Below, in pieces: positions 34,289-44,760 of a stretch of 64,000 nucleotides of DNA. Origin of the DNA: RGIG6307 sp964424345 (lineage in GTDB: Bacteria > Bacillota > Clostridia > Lachnospirales > Lachnospiraceae); contig CAYRIK010000005.1 in assembly GCA_964424345.1 (NCBI GenBank), positions 9,948 through 73,947 of the forward strand, written 5' to 3'. A program made the translations under genes and the position numbers. The stretch's first letter is position 1, and each line of letters starts with the position of its first letter. Under the pieces are notes generated by a model. It was not told the DNA's origin. It did not search any database and saw nothing but the letters and a program-made list of their open reading frames with translations.

Positions 34289-35302
34289 TTAATTAAAACC
34301 GTATATCTTTTGTGCAATCTTATAAACTACTACTGCGAGTTTGCGTCCTACTGTTCCAGGAAGGTTTACACCGATTCCTAAAATAGAATAGCGCAGTTTT
34401 TTATATAATTTTTCATCTATTTTCTTTAAATCCTGCCACAATTCTTCTTTCATTGCAAGATGTTCTTTTGTACCGCTCTTAATAGCAAGAATAGAGGAAA
34501 TCGTTGTAATAATAGATAAGTAATTAAACATGTATTTCTTTAAATATACACTGGAAACTTCCTTTGTTGCATATGATTTTGCCATAATACGATTTACTCG
34601 CATCTGCTGGTCTAATCTTCCGATCATAACCTTTTCATTTACAGACTGGTCTTCTCGTCCAATAAAATAACGATAAAAATCTACATTCAAATAATACATA
34701 TGCAATGTGCTTGGCAATGGATCAAATACAAAAATGTTGTCTACATAAAATGTATGCTTTGGAAGTTCTAAACCACAATCTCTTAATACCTGTGTTTTAT
34801 AAATAACAGAATGCATCAAAAGATACTTTCCGATTGGAAATGGTTTCATATCTTCCCATGTGAAAATGCGGTTTACTGGAAGATATTTTGTATATTCCAT
34901 TACTTTTTTGTGTTTTGCGCCCTGTTTTTCGTAAACAAAGTTGCTGATCATCAAATCAATATCATCCTGATACATTTCTAATACATCTAAAATGCCTCTA
35001 TATGCACCTTCATCTACCCAGTCATCACTGTCTACTACTTTAAAGAACTTTCCTGTTGCATTACGCAGTCCTGCATTTACCGCTTCTCCATGTCCACCAT
35101 TTTCCTGATGTACAGCCTTTACGATAGTTGGATATTTGGCAGCATACTTGTCTGCAATCTCTCCGGTGCGATCTTTAGAACCATCGTTTACAATGATGAT
35201 TTCTACGCGTTCTCCACCAAATAAAAGCGTCTCAATACAATGCTCCATATATTTTTCAGAATTATACGATGGAATTGCAACACTTAATAACTTTTGCCCC
35301 AT
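34289..35302 (-). CDS. Family 2 glycosyltransferase
   Basis: 337 residues from the ATG at 35302 (GAGGAG upstream); an in-frame extension to 35398 runs through the promoter and terminator and is rejected. GT-A fold: LLSVAIPSYNSEKYMEHCIE, EIIIVNDGSKDRTGEIADKY and the metal-binding KVVDSDDWVD. No membrane helix is obvious apart from weak hydrophobic segments near the C-terminus. Its position before glf suggests it may handle galactofuranose, which is inference. First gene of a four-gene unit. Confidence 0.88.
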   Translation of the reverse strand: MGQKLLSVAIPSYNSEKYMEHCIETLLFGGERVEIIIVNDGSKDRTGEIADKYAAKYPTIVKAVHQENGGHGEAVNAGLRNATGKFFKVVDSDDWVDEGAYRGILDVLEMYQDDIDLMISNFVYEKQGAKHKKVMEYTKYLPVNRIFTWEDMKPFPIGKYLLMHSVIYKTQVLRDCGLELPKHTFYVDNIFVFDPLPSTLHMYYLNVDFYRYFIGREDQSVNEKVMIGRLDQQMRVNRIMAKSYATKEVSSVYLKKYMFNYLSIITTISSILAIKSGTKEHLAMKEELWQDLKKIDEKLYKKLRYSILGIGVNLPGTVGRKLAVVVYKIAQKIYGFN

Positions 35303-35356
35303 TTCACTTCTCCTCGATCTCAAAACGCTGAATTTTTTCAGCTCTAAATTACCTTT

Positions 35357-35385
35357 ATTATACTGAGATACATAAAAAAAGTCAA
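35357..35385 (-). promoter_or_regulatory. Promoter of the GT2-glf operon, -35 inside a terminator
   Basis: Minus-strand TTGACT (35380-35385), 17 bases, TATAAT (35357-35362). The -35 box is part of the 3' arm and T-tract of the upstream Nudix terminator. A short GCTGAA/TTCAGC hairpin (35327-35342) lies in the leader. Confidence 0.65.
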
Positions 35386-35411
35386 CGCAATTAGCCACAG
35401 CGTTGACTTTT
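35377..35411 (-). terminator. Terminator of the polC-Nudix transcript
   Basis: AAAAGTCAACGC (35377-35388) and GCGTTGACTTTT (35400-35411), perfect 12-base arms, 11-base loop, 59 bases after the Nudix gene on the minus strand. Confidence 0.88.
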
Positions 35412-35469
35412 CTAAGAAATTCTTTTGAGATTTTTAAGGATTCACAAGTCCAGACTGTAAATCGATTTT

Positions 35470-36012
35470 TTATACTATATTTTGTTTTGCAGCATAACTC
35501 ATAACTGCTGCAATCGTCTTAGCATCTGTCATTTTACCTTCTAAAATCATCTTTTGTATCTCTTTTACAGTAAATGCCTGATATGTTACTACTTCATCTT
35601 CATCTAAATGCTGCTTACCTGGTTTCAAATCCGTTGCAACATAAATATCGATTTTTTCATTACAAAAAGCTGGTGTTGTATGGATTGTAATCAACCATTC
35701 CAACTCTTTTTCTGTTGTATAGCCGGTTTCTTCTTCCAATTCTCTTCTAGCTGCTTCTATAGTAGGCTCTTGTCTTGAATTTAAACCGCCAGCTGGAATT
35801 TCCCATGTATGTCGGTCAATCGAATTACGAAATTGTCTTACTAAAATGATTCTTCCATCATCTAATACAGGAATAACTGCTGCCGCACCTTTATGATCAA
35901 TATGGTCAAACTTTACCACATTTCCATTTGGAATTGCCATAGTATCCTGATAATAATCAAATATTTTACAATTACGCACCAAAGTTCTGTCTATACGCTT
36001 AATATCATCCAT
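35470..36012 (-). CDS. Nudix hydrolase, ADP-ribose pyrophosphatase type
   Basis: 180 residues. The Nudix box is intact: GLNSRQEPTIEAARRELEEE followed by TGY (about 78-100), fitting Gx5Ex7REUxEExGU. The N-terminal domain and the strand VRQFRNSIDRHTWEIPAGG before the box match ADP-ribose pyrophosphatases (NudF). It hydrolyses ADP-ribose to AMP and ribose 5-phosphate. It is the last gene of the ispG-polC string, 18 bases after polC. Confidence 0.9.
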   Translation of the reverse strand: MDDIKRIDRTLVRNCKIFDYYQDTMAIPNGNVVKFDHIDHKGAAAVIPVLDDGRIILVRQFRNSIDRHTWEIPAGGLNSRQEPTIEAARRELEEETGYTTEKELEWLITIHTTPAFCNEKIDIYVATDLKPGKQHLDEDEVVTYQAFTVKEIQKMILEGKMTDAKTIAAVMSYAAKQNIV

Positions 36013-36030
36013 GATTTTTCACCTCATTTA

Positions 36031-39000
36031 TTAAAATACATCAAACAAACTGATCTGATTAGATTCTGGAAGATCTTTTAATATGCCAAGTTCTGCCAGC
36101 TTATCTGCAACTGTCTGAGACACCTTTGCTCGTTCTCTAAAATCATCTTTGCTTAAAAATGGTCCTTGTTTTGCTGCTTCTACAATAGAATCTGCCGCTG
36201 TTTCTCCAAGACCGTCTATACTATTCAGCGATGGCATCAGTTTCCCATCTATAATCTGGAAATTTCTGGAATGTGCTTTAAAAATATCGATTGGCATAAA
36301 CTCAAATCCTCGCACATACATTTCAAGAACGCTCTTCATGTCTTTGTAGCTGTCCTGTTCTTTATTAGATAATGTATCTTTTCTTGATTTATAATCTGCC
36401 ATGATAGTTCTTAAATGTTCTTCTCCAAGACACATCAATTCATAGGAAAATCCTGATGCTCGAATACTAAAATATGCAGCATAATATGCAAGCGGATAAT
36501 TGATTTTAAACCAGCCAATTCGCCATGCCATCATAACATAAGCTGCTGCGTGTGCTTTCGGGAACATATATTTGATTTTTTTACAAGACCAAATATACCA
36601 ATCCGGCACATTATTTTCCAGCATAGTTTCTTCCCATTCTGGTTTCAATCCCTTTCCTTTACGAACACTTTCCATAATTGTAAAAGCAGTGGAACTTTCT
36701 ACTCCCATACGAATCAGATACGTCATAATATCATCTCGTGTACAAATTGCGGTAGAAATTGTTGCTTTTCCTTCTAAAATCAATGTCTGTGCATTACCAA
36801 GCCATACGTCCGTTCCATGTCCAAGTCCTGAAATACGCACCAAATCCGAAAACTTCTGCGGTTTTGTATCTCGAAGCATCTGAAATACGAAATCTGTTCC
36901 AAACTCTGGAATGCCAAGTGAACCAAGGTCTGTTCCATCCATTTGCTCTGGAGTAACGCCAAGTGCTGTTGTATTTTGGAATAAACTCATAACTTGCGGA
37001 TCATCTAAAGCAATCGTAGTAGGATCTAATCCTGTCAAATCCTGAAGCATTCTGATCATCGTTGGATCATCGTGTCCGAGAATATCTAACTTTAACAAGT
37101 TGTGGTCAATAGAGTGATAATCAAAATGTGTTGTGATAATATCGGTTGTCATATCATTTGCCGGATGCTGTACTGGAGTAAACGTATTGATATCTTCTCC
37201 TAATGGAAGTACGATAATACCTCCCGGATGCTGTCCCGTACTTCTTCGGATTCCCGTACATCCTAAACTGATACGATTGATTTCACAAGGACGTTTGTGT
37301 ATGCCTCGTTCTTCATAATATTTTTTAACATAGCCATATGCTGTTTTATCCGCAAGTGTACCAACTGTTCCTGCTCGGAATGTCTGTCCTGCGCCAAAAA
37401 TAACTTCTGTATACTTATGTGCTTTTGACTGATATTCTCCAGAAAAGTTTAAGTCAATATCAGGCTCTTTATCTCCTTTAAATCCAAGGAATGTTTCAAA
37501 CGGAATATCAAATCCATCTTTTTTTAATGTTGCCCCACATTTTGGACACACTTTATCTGGCAAGTCACAGCCAGAACAACCATCTTGAACAGCTTGTGCT
37601 ATTTCTGGAGAATCAAATTCAGAATAATGACAGCTTGTACAATAATAATGCGGACTAAGCGGATTTACTTCTGTAATACCAGCCATCGTTGCCACAAAGG
37701 AAGAACCTACAGAACCTCTACTGCCTACCAAATAGCCATCTTCTACAGATTTCCATACAAGTTTCTGTGCAATAATGTACATAACGGCAAATCCATTTTT
37801 AATAATAGAATTTAATTCTTTTTGCAAACGGTTCTCTACAATTTCAGGTAACTGTTCGCCATACATTTCATGTGCTTTATTATAACAAATCTCAGTTAAT
37901 GTCTTATCAGAATCTGGAATGACCGGCGGACATTTATCCGGTCTTACCGGAGAAATATGTTCTACGCTCTCTGCAATCTTTCTTGTATTTGTTACTACAA
38001 CTTCTTCTGCTTTTTCACTTCCAAGATATGCAAATTCTTCCAACATCTCATCTGTTGTACGAAGATAGAGCGGTGCCTGTTTATCTGCATCATCAAACCC
38101 TTTTCCAGCCATAATGATACGTCTGTATACTTCATCTTCAGGGTCTAAGAAATGCACATCACAAGTTGCCACAACTGGCTTATTTAACTGTTCTCCAAGC
38201 GTTACAATATGCTTATTGATTGCTTTGATATCTTCAAAAGAGGTAATATTTCTCTGTTTTTCTGACTCAATCATAAACGCATTATTTCCAAGCGGCTGAA
38301 TTTCAAGATAGTCATAATAAGACGCAATCTTTACGATATCTTCCTCACTTTTTTCATCCAGTAAAGCTCTGTACAATTCACCAGCTTCACATGCACTTCC
38401 GACTAAAATACCTTCTCTATGTTTGTTTAACAAACTCTTTGGTATTTTAGGTCTTCGATTATAATATGTGATATGTGACTCACTGACCATCGTATATAAA
38501 TTTACACGTCCTGTATTATTTTGTGCCAGAAAAATAACGTGATAAGATGGAAGTTTGCTGATTGCCTCTACAGATGTTTTTCCAAGCTCATTTACTTGTG
38601 CTAAAGTTTTAATGTCTTTTTCTTCACACATTGCTATAAGCTTTTTGAAAATATGTGCTGTACATTCTGCATCGTCTACTGCTCGATGATGATTGTCTAA
38701 ATTTACTTTTAATACTTTGGCCATTGCGTCCAATGTATGTTTATTATGAGACGGAAAGAGCACGCGGGACAATGCAAGCGTATCTAAATAAGTAAAGGTT
38801 GTATCAAATCCCATTCGCTTGCAATTTTCTATGATAAAGCTCATATCAAAATTTGCATTATGTGCTACTAGCTTACATCCTTTTATAAATTCTAAAAACT
38901 CCGGAAGCACTTCTTCGATTACTTTGGCATCACTTACCATATCGTCTGAAATTCCCGTCAAACGGTGGATTTCAAACGGAATTGGTGTCTGTGGATTTAC

Positions 39001-40584
39001 AAACTTAGAAAAACGGTCTGTAATTTCTCCATTTTCAACTTTGACTGCACCAATCTCAATAATACGATTTTTGACCGGAGAAAAACCTGTTGTTTCTATA
39101 TCGAATACAACAAAGCTGTCTCTAAGAGAGGCGTTCGTAACATCTCCTGTTACAATTTCTATTAAGTCATCTACCAAATATCCTTCACATCCATAGATTA
39201 CTTTAAAGAAATGCTCTTTATCAGGCTCAATTCCTTCTTCTTTACAACGATTTTTTTCTGCTTTCCAAAGGTCTTCCCATACATGATTTGCGGTTGGGAA
39301 TGCCTGAACAACACCATGGTCTGTAATTGCTACTGCTGGATGTCCCCAAGAATAGGCTCTTTTTATAATGTCTTTTACTTCCGATACACCATCCATATCG
39401 CTCATTTTCGTATGACAATGAAGCTCTACTCGTTTGCATGCTGCATTATCTTTTCGTTTTACTCGGAAATCACTTCCCTTTTTAATGCCAATTACAGAAG
39501 CAATTGCAATTTCTTTATCAAATGTATCCATTCCGGCTATACCTTTGATTTTCAAAAATGCTCCTTTTTTGATATGTTCCTTAATTTCTGAAAGCTGGTC
39601 ATTACGAACAAACATTTTTACAGTGATTGTATCCGTATCATCGGTAACATCAAAAATCAGAATTGTCTTTTCATTTCTGATTTCTCTTTCATCCATATTT
39701 ATAATCTGTCCTCGAATAACCACTTCTCCCATATCGGTTATGATCTCTTCGATCTTCATTGCACCTTCTTCAAAGTCTTTTCCATAAATTACATCCGGAT
39801 TATCCGAATTTCTAAGTGGTCTTCTATACTCTGGCTTTTTCGTAAAACCATTTCCAGCTTCTTTCTCTTTAGGAAAGTTTTGACGAACCGGTGCTTTATT
39901 TTCGCTTTGTGTTGTATTTTGTGTACGATTGCCACTTTTTTCCGGCTCTTTTGTCTGCGTTTTTTGTTCTGTCTCTACTTGTTCCTCTCTTTGTTGCTTT
40001 CCAAGTTTTGCACGTCTGGAAATTTCTGCAACCTTTTGTGCAATCATCTCTTCATCTTGCTGCGTTTTAGAAGATACTGCAGGAATATATTCAAACGAAA
40101 AAGCAACCGGCAATCCGCATCTTTCTACAAATATTTTGTCCAGAATACGTGCCAGTTCTTCTTGCTGCATATGCACAAATACCGTATCCTCTAATGCCAA
40201 ATGAATGAGATTATCTTCTGGATAAGTGATATCTGCCTTTTTAAAAATAATATATAGTATATGACTATGCTGTTTTAACTCCGTCAAAATGGAATTGCGA
40301 TACATTTCCATAACTGTCCTGCCATTATATTGGCCGGACAGTTTGAAATGCTCATATAATTTTACATTGCGATTGTCTCCGCTTTTAAATAACATCTTTG
40401 ACAACGCATCTTCAACTTCATAAATGTCTTCTTTTTCAATCAGGTAATCGCTCTCAATATGAACACGCAGAAAGCCTTTGCTCGTCACATTCACAATTTT
40501 TTGAACCATTACCTGTTCCATTCGTTCTTTTAATCTGTTTTCCAATTTTACATATGGAAATACATCAAAAAACGCTTTACTCAT
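36031..40584 (-). CDS. polC: DNA polymerase III alpha subunit, PolC type
   Basis: 1517 residues, somewhat longer than the roughly 1440 of Bacillus PolC. Order: N-terminal domain (1-180), a low-complexity charged linker (about 190-265, TEQKTQTKEPEKSGNRTQNT), OB fold (about 275-375), PHP (ELHCHTKMSDMDGV, about 390), inserted 3'-5' exonuclease (VVFDIETTGFSP, about 495), zinc cysteines (CTSCHYSEF, DGCSGCDLPDKVCPKCGA) and the polymerase core with catalytic DIDLNFSGEYQ. Replicative polymerase of low-GC Gram-positives. It follows ispG by 12 bases. Confidence 0.97.
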   Translation of the reverse strand: MSKAFFDVFPYVKLENRLKERMEQVMVQKIVNVTSKGFLRVHIESDYLIEKEDIYEVEDALSKMLFKSGDNRNVKLYEHFKLSGQYNGRTVMEMYRNSILTELKQHSHILYIIFKKADITYPEDNLIHLALEDTVFVHMQQEELARILDKIFVERCGLPVAFSFEYIPAVSSKTQQDEEMIAQKVAEISRRAKLGKQQREEQVETEQKTQTKEPEKSGNRTQNTTQSENKAPVRQNFPKEKEAGNGFTKKPEYRRPLRNSDNPDVIYGKDFEEGAMKIEEIITDMGEVVIRGQIINMDEREIRNEKTILIFDVTDDTDTITVKMFVRNDQLSEIKEHIKKGAFLKIKGIAGMDTFDKEIAIASVIGIKKGSDFRVKRKDNAACKRVELHCHTKMSDMDGVSEVKDIIKRAYSWGHPAVAITDHGVVQAFPTANHVWEDLWKAEKNRCKEEGIEPDKEHFFKVIYGCEGYLVDDLIEIVTGDVTNASLRDSFVVFDIETTGFSPVKNRIIEIGAVKVENGEITDRFSKFVNPQTPIPFEIHRLTGISDDMVSDAKVIEEVLPEFLEFIKGCKLVAHNANFDMSFIIENCKRMGFDTTFTYLDTLALSRVLFPSHNKHTLDAMAKVLKVNLDNHHRAVDDAECTAHIFKKLIAMCEEKDIKTLAQVNELGKTSVEAISKLPSYHVIFLAQNNTGRVNLYTMVSESHITYYNRRPKIPKSLLNKHREGILVGSACEAGELYRALLDEKSEEDIVKIASYYDYLEIQPLGNNAFMIESEKQRNITSFEDIKAINKHIVTLGEQLNKPVVATCDVHFLDPEDEVYRRIIMAGKGFDDADKQAPLYLRTTDEMLEEFAYLGSEKAEEVVVTNTRKIAESVEHISPVRPDKCPPVIPDSDKTLTEICYNKAHEMYGEQLPEIVENRLQKELNSIIKNGFAVMYIIAQKLVWKSVEDGYLVGSRGSVGSSFVATMAGITEVNPLSPHYYCTSCHYSEFDSPEIAQAVQDGCSGCDLPDKVCPKCGATLKKDGFDIPFETFLGFKGDKEPDIDLNFSGEYQSKAHKYTEVIFGAGQTFRAGTVGTLADKTAYGYVKKYYEERGIHKRPCEINRISLGCTGIRRSTGQHPGGIIVLPLGEDINTFTPVQHPANDMTTDIITTHFDYHSIDHNLLKLDILGHDDPTMIRMLQDLTGLDPTTIALDDPQVMSLFQNTTALGVTPEQMDGTDLGSLGIPEFGTDFVFQMLRDTKPQKFSDLVRISGLGHGTDVWLGNAQTLILEGKATISTAICTRDDIMTYLIRMGVESSTAFTIMESVRKGKGLKPEWEETMLENNVPDWYIWSCKKIKYMFPKAHAAAYVMMAWRIGWFKINYPLAYYAAYFSIRASGFSYELMCLGEEHLRTIMADYKSRKDTLSNKEQDSYKDMKSVLEMYVRGFEFMPIDIFKAHSRNFQIIDGKLMPSLNSIDGLGETAADSIVEAAKQGPFLSKDDFRERAKVSQTVADKLAELGILKDLPESNQISLFDVF

Positions 40585-40596
40585 GCTGATTACCTG

Positions 40597-41652
40597 CTAA
40601 TTTTCATTCCAATGGTCAAGCTCATATTTTAAAGTAGATAACAGTTCCTGTTCTGGTACTTTCTTAACAATCTCGCCTTTTTTTATAAGTAAGCCTTCTC
40701 CTATACCCCCAGCAATGCCGATATCTGCTTCTTTTGCTTCGCCTGGTCCATTTACTACACATCCCATAACAGCTACTTTAATATCCAATGGATAGCCTGC
40801 TACTAATGTTTCTACCTGATTTGCAAGTTCGATCAAATTTATTTTTGTACGTCCGCAAGTAGGACAAGAAACTACTTCTATACCGCCCTTGCGAAGTCCT
40901 AATGTACGAAGCACCAATTTAGCTGTCTTAATTTCTTCTACAGGATCTCCTGTCAAAGAAACACGAATCGTATCTCCAATACCTTGACCTAATATCATTC
41001 CAAGACCAATAGAAGATTTAATATTACCGCTCCAAATAGTACCGGATTCTGTAATACCTACATGAAGTGGATAATCGATTTCTTTATCTAAAATCTCATG
41101 TGCCTTTACACACATCAATACATCAGAAGATTTGATACTTACTACAAGATTTTCATATCCAAGGTCTTCAATAATTCGTACTTTATCTAAAGCACTTTCC
41201 ACGATGCCTTCTGCAGTTACTCCATGATACTTTTCAACTAACTGCTTTTCTAAAGAACCACTGTTTACACCGATACGAATTGGAATATTGCGTTCTTTTG
41301 CAACATCTACGACTGCTTTTACCTTGTCTATAGAACCAATATTACCAGGATTAATACGAATCTTATCTGCACCATACTCCATTGCTGCAATTGCCATACG
41401 ATAATCAAAATGAATATCAGCTACCAGTGGAATATGAATCTGCTTTTTGATTTCTGTCAATGCCTTTGCAGCATCTAATGTTGGAACAGTACAACGGATA
41501 ATTTCACAGCCTGCCTGTTCTAATCGTAAAATCTGTGCAACAGTTGCTTCTACATTTTCAGTAGGTGTATTTGTCATAGACTGAATCAGAATCGGATTTC
41601 CTCCACCGATTACTCTATCACCTATCTGAATCACTTTTGTATGTTCTCTCAT
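40597..41652 (-). CDS. ispG: 4-hydroxy-3-methylbut-2-enyl-diphosphate synthase
   Basis: 351 residues, the short bacterial form. Fe-S enzyme of the MEP isoprenoid pathway. N-terminal GGGNPILIQSMTNTPT; barrel phrases ADIHFDYRMA and RINPGNIG; the 4Fe-4S cysteines in VSCPTCGRT and AVMGCVVNGPGEA; NGPGE is the diagnostic motif. It lies between rseP and polC and belongs functionally with dxr and uppS upstream. Confidence 0.96.
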   Translation of the reverse strand: MREHTKVIQIGDRVIGGGNPILIQSMTNTPTENVEATVAQILRLEQAGCEIIRCTVPTLDAAKALTEIKKQIHIPLVADIHFDYRMAIAAMEYGADKIRINPGNIGSIDKVKAVVDVAKERNIPIRIGVNSGSLEKQLVEKYHGVTAEGIVESALDKVRIIEDLGYENLVVSIKSSDVLMCVKAHEILDKEIDYPLHVGITESGTIWSGNIKSSIGLGMILGQGIGDTIRVSLTGDPVEEIKTAKLVLRTLGLRKGGIEVVSCPTCGRTKINLIELANQVETLVAGYPLDIKVAVMGCVVNGPGEAKEADIGIAGGIGEGLLIKKGEIVKKVPEQELLSTLKYELDHWNEN

Positions 41653-41670
41653 ATTTTTACCTCTACAATT

Positions 41671-42717
41671 TTAAAAGAAAATATTACGAATATCGTTAAA
41701 TACCAAAAATACCATAAGTATCATTAAAAATACAAAACCAAGCATATGAACGAAGCCTTCTTTTTCTGCTGGAATCGGTTTCCCACGCACTGCTTCTATA
41801 AGCAAGAATACAATTCTTCCTCCGTCTAATGCCGGTAATGGCAATAAATTCACAATGCCAAGGTTGACACTTAAAATAGATGCCAAATTCATCATTGTCA
41901 AAAATACAGATACAAATCCTGCCGGTTTTACTGCTTCATATGTCTCACCGACCATATTTGCAATGCCAACGACACCTGCCATCTCATTTGTCTTGACTTG
42001 TCCTTTCAACATCATAAACAAGCTCTTATACGTAGAAACTGTCGCGTATCGCACCTCATAAAAACCATATTTTAATGCATCCAGTCCTCGGAATTTTTCA
42101 TATACACCACCAGACAATCCCATAATGTAACGTCCAAGACTTTCATTATAAGTTGGAGTAAAAGAAAGCTCGATTAACTCATCACCTCTTTTGATAAGCA
42201 TATCATAGTCTTCTCCGCGATTCGTTTGAGAGATTACTAAAACATCTCTATATAAGTGGATTTTAGAACCATTGATAGATACAATCTCATCTCCCGGCAA
42301 AATACCAGCTTCCCAAGCTGCACTGTTTTCAGATACATTTGTAACGATTGGAAGGTCTGTAGAAGAACAGCCTACGATAATAACACTGAATAAAAAAGCA
42401 AGTATAAAATTCATAACAGGTCCTGCTACAACAGTTGCAAACCTTGCACCAATCTTTGCTTTGTTAAAGCAATGCTCATCTGCCTCTTTTCCACCCTCTA
42501 CATTGCCATCTTCTCCGTCAAACATACAAGCTCCGCCAATTGGCAAAAGTCTTATAGAATAAATCGTTTCTCCTTTTGTAAATGAAAAAATCTTTGGTCC
42601 CATACCAATAGAAAATTCCAAAACACGAATACCATTTAATTTTGCAAGAGTAAAATGTCCTGCCTCATGCGCCAACACAAGCACACCTAATATGATCAGA
42701 AAAATTATAATTGCCAC
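41671..42717 (-). CDS. rseP: Site-2 intramembrane metalloprotease RseP
   Basis: 348 residues. Zinc motif HEAGH at 17-21 inside the first helix; a PDZ domain at about 120-200 (SENSAAWEAGILPGDEIVSI); the third metal ligand in LPLPALDGGRIVFLLIEA; three to four membrane helices. It cleaves membrane-bound anti-sigma factors and signal-peptide remnants. The RsiV-like anti-sigma at 1780-2709 is a plausible client, since RsiV is finished by a site-2 protease in Bacillus. Confidence 0.94.
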   Translation of the reverse strand: MAIIIFLIILGVLVLAHEAGHFTLAKLNGIRVLEFSIGMGPKIFSFTKGETIYSIRLLPIGGACMFDGEDGNVEGGKEADEHCFNKAKIGARFATVVAGPVMNFILAFLFSVIIVGCSSTDLPIVTNVSENSAAWEAGILPGDEIVSINGSKIHLYRDVLVISQTNRGEDYDMLIKRGDELIELSFTPTYNESLGRYIMGLSGGVYEKFRGLDALKYGFYEVRYATVSTYKSLFMMLKGQVKTNEMAGVVGIANMVGETYEAVKPAGFVSVFLTMMNLASILSVNLGIVNLLPLPALDGGRIVFLLIEAVRGKPIPAEKEGFVHMLGFVFLMILMVFLVFNDIRNIFF

Positions 42718-42734
42718 AAAAATACCGCCTGTTT

Positions 42735-43880
42735 TTATACTAATTTATGAATGATTTCATAAGCTTCCTGCTCTGCAAAAAGAATTTCTTCTACACTTGG
42801 ATTTTGAATTACAGTATGTTTCTGCATACACTGTTCAATCAACTCTGCAATCTGAAGGAATGAAATCTTTTTGTCTAAGAATAAAGCTACTGCTTTTTCG
42901 TTTGCTGCATTTAATACGGTAGGCATACTTCCGCCAATCTTTGCAGCTTCGTATGCAAGTTTTAATCCTCTGAATGTTTCCATATCAGGAGCTTCAAATG
43001 TCATCTGTCCCAATTCATAGAAATTAACTCTCTTTCCGTCCATTGGTCTTCTGTCTGGATAAAATAATGCATACTGGATTGGAAGCTTCATATCCGGTGT
43101 ACCAAGCTGTGCAATAATGCCACCGTCCACATATTCTACCATGCTGTGAATAATACTCTGTGGATGTACAACAACCTGAACCTGATCTAATGTTGCATCA
43201 AAAAGCCATTTTGCTTCGATTACTTCCAAACCTTTATTTACAAGTGTTGCAGAGTCAATTGTGATTTTACGTCCCATAGACCAGTTTGGATGCTTTAAGG
43301 CATCTTCTACCTGCATAGTCTTTAACTGCTCTATCTTCTTGCCTCTGAATGGACCGCCGGAAGCAGTAAGCAAAATCTTGCTAACCTGTTCTTTTTTTTC
43401 TCCCTGCATAGACTGGAAAATAGCACTATGTTCACTATCAACCGGCAAAATAGAAACACCATACTCTTTTGCTAAAGGCATAATGATATGACCTGCTGTA
43501 ACTAATGTTTCTTTATTTGCAAGTGCAATATCCTTTCCAGCTTTGATTGCAGCGATTGTAGGACGAATACCGATCATACCAACTAAAGCTGTGACCAATA
43601 CTTCCATGCCTTCCCACACACTTGCTTCCAACAGTCCTTCCATTCCGCTCAAAACAGGAATAGAAAGATCTTTTGTTTTTACTCGCAACGTTTCTGCTGC
43701 TTTTTCATCATACATAACGACCACTTCTGGTTTAAATTCACGCATCTGTGCTTCCATAAGTGTTACATTTGTACTTGCTGCCAAAACTGCAACTTTTAAA
43801 TCTTCAGAATATGCTCTTACTACTTCTAATGTCTGTGTACCGATAGAACCAGTAGAACCGAGTATACCAATTTTTTTCAT
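42735..43880 (-). CDS. dxr: 1-deoxy-D-xylulose-5-phosphate reductoisomerase
   Basis: 381 residues. NADPH-binding GILGSTGSIGTQTLEV, substrate and metal site LANKETLVTAG and PVDSEHSAIFQ, and the catalytic-loop region LTASGGPFRG and HPNWSMGRKITIDSATLVNK. Second step of the MEP pathway. It lies 17 bases before rseP and 16 after cdsA in the uppS-cdsA-dxr-rseP-ispG-polC series. Confidence 0.96.
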   Translation of the reverse strand: MKKIGILGSTGSIGTQTLEVVRAYSEDLKVAVLAASTNVTLMEAQMREFKPEVVVMYDEKAAETLRVKTKDLSIPVLSGMEGLLEASVWEGMEVLVTALVGMIGIRPTIAAIKAGKDIALANKETLVTAGHIIMPLAKEYGVSILPVDSEHSAIFQSMQGEKKEQVSKILLTASGGPFRGKKIEQLKTMQVEDALKHPNWSMGRKITIDSATLVNKGLEVIEAKWLFDATLDQVQVVVHPQSIIHSMVEYVDGGIIAQLGTPDMKLPIQYALFYPDRRPMDGKRVNFYELGQMTFEAPDMETFRGLKLAYEAAKIGGSMPTVLNAANEKAVALFLDKKISFLQIAELIEQCMQKHTVIQNPSVEEILFAEQEAYEIIHKLV

Positions 43881-43896
43881 AAAACTGCCTTTCTTT

Positions 43897-44760
43897 TTAT
43901 CCTATAAATACGTACTGAATGTCCAGTAAAAAATAAATCAGGAAATAAATACATGGTGCTGTAAAAATGATACTATCAAAACGATCTAATATTCCGCCAT
44001 GTCCAGGAATGCATGTTCCATAATCTTTGATATTAAAATTACGCTTAATTGCAGATGCTGCTAAATCACCGCACTGTGCAATCACGCTTCCTATACCACA
44101 TACAATTCCCATTGCCAGTATACCATATTCAGAACCCATTACAAATTTGCCAAACAGCATTCCAAGAATTGCTGCACCTACGACACCGCCAATACAGCCT
44201 TCTATAGATTTTTTAGGGCTTAGTACTGGAAATGCCTTATGATTTCCGATTGTTTTTCCAGTAAGCATTCCTACACAATATGCACAAGTATCACTGCCCC
44301 ATGCACTGATCCAAATCATCCATACGACCTTACTGCCAACTTCAGGCAAAGCTCTCGTATTCGCAATAAAAGACAACATAACTGGAACATACATAAATGC
44401 AAATACAACTTCTACAACTTGACGTGCGTCATATTTTGGAAACGTAATAACATATACTGCCAAAAGGCTGATGATTGTAAATACTACAACCGCCAATATA
44501 TATACCATATCTATCGTCTGTGCTGTTAGAGAAGCATACATATGACAAGCATATAATACAAGTATTCCTGCAACACCAGTAAATTCTAAAAGGTTACGAT
44601 TTTTTTTATCGTGCTTGATTCCTACTGCTTTTGTAAGCTCTAAAAAACCAATCACAGAAATCAATGCAAGCATTGCATATAATGGAATCCCACCTAAACA
44701 TATAAATATAAGTGTCAATACCATTAATACAATGCCGCTGAGCAATCTGGTCTTAAACAT
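43897..44760 (-). CDS. cdsA: Phosphatidate cytidylyltransferase
   Basis: 287 residues with about eight membrane helices. It makes CDP-diacylglycerol for phospholipids. The C-terminal family signature is complete: GDLAASAIKRNFNIKDYG followed by PGHGGILDRFDSI. Its start codon shares one base with the uppS stop (44760), so the two are translationally coupled. Confidence 0.95.
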   Translation of the reverse strand: MFKTRLLSGIVLMVLTLIFICLGGIPLYAMLALISVIGFLELTKAVGIKHDKKNRNLLEFTGVAGILVLYACHMYASLTAQTIDMVYILAVVVFTIISLLAVYVITFPKYDARQVVEVVFAFMYVPVMLSFIANTRALPEVGSKVVWMIWISAWGSDTCAYCVGMLTGKTIGNHKAFPVLSPKKSIEGCIGGVVGAAILGMLFGKFVMGSEYGILAMGIVCGIGSVIAQCGDLAASAIKRNFNIKDYGTCIPGHGGILDRFDSIIFTAPCIYFLIYFLLDIQYVFIG

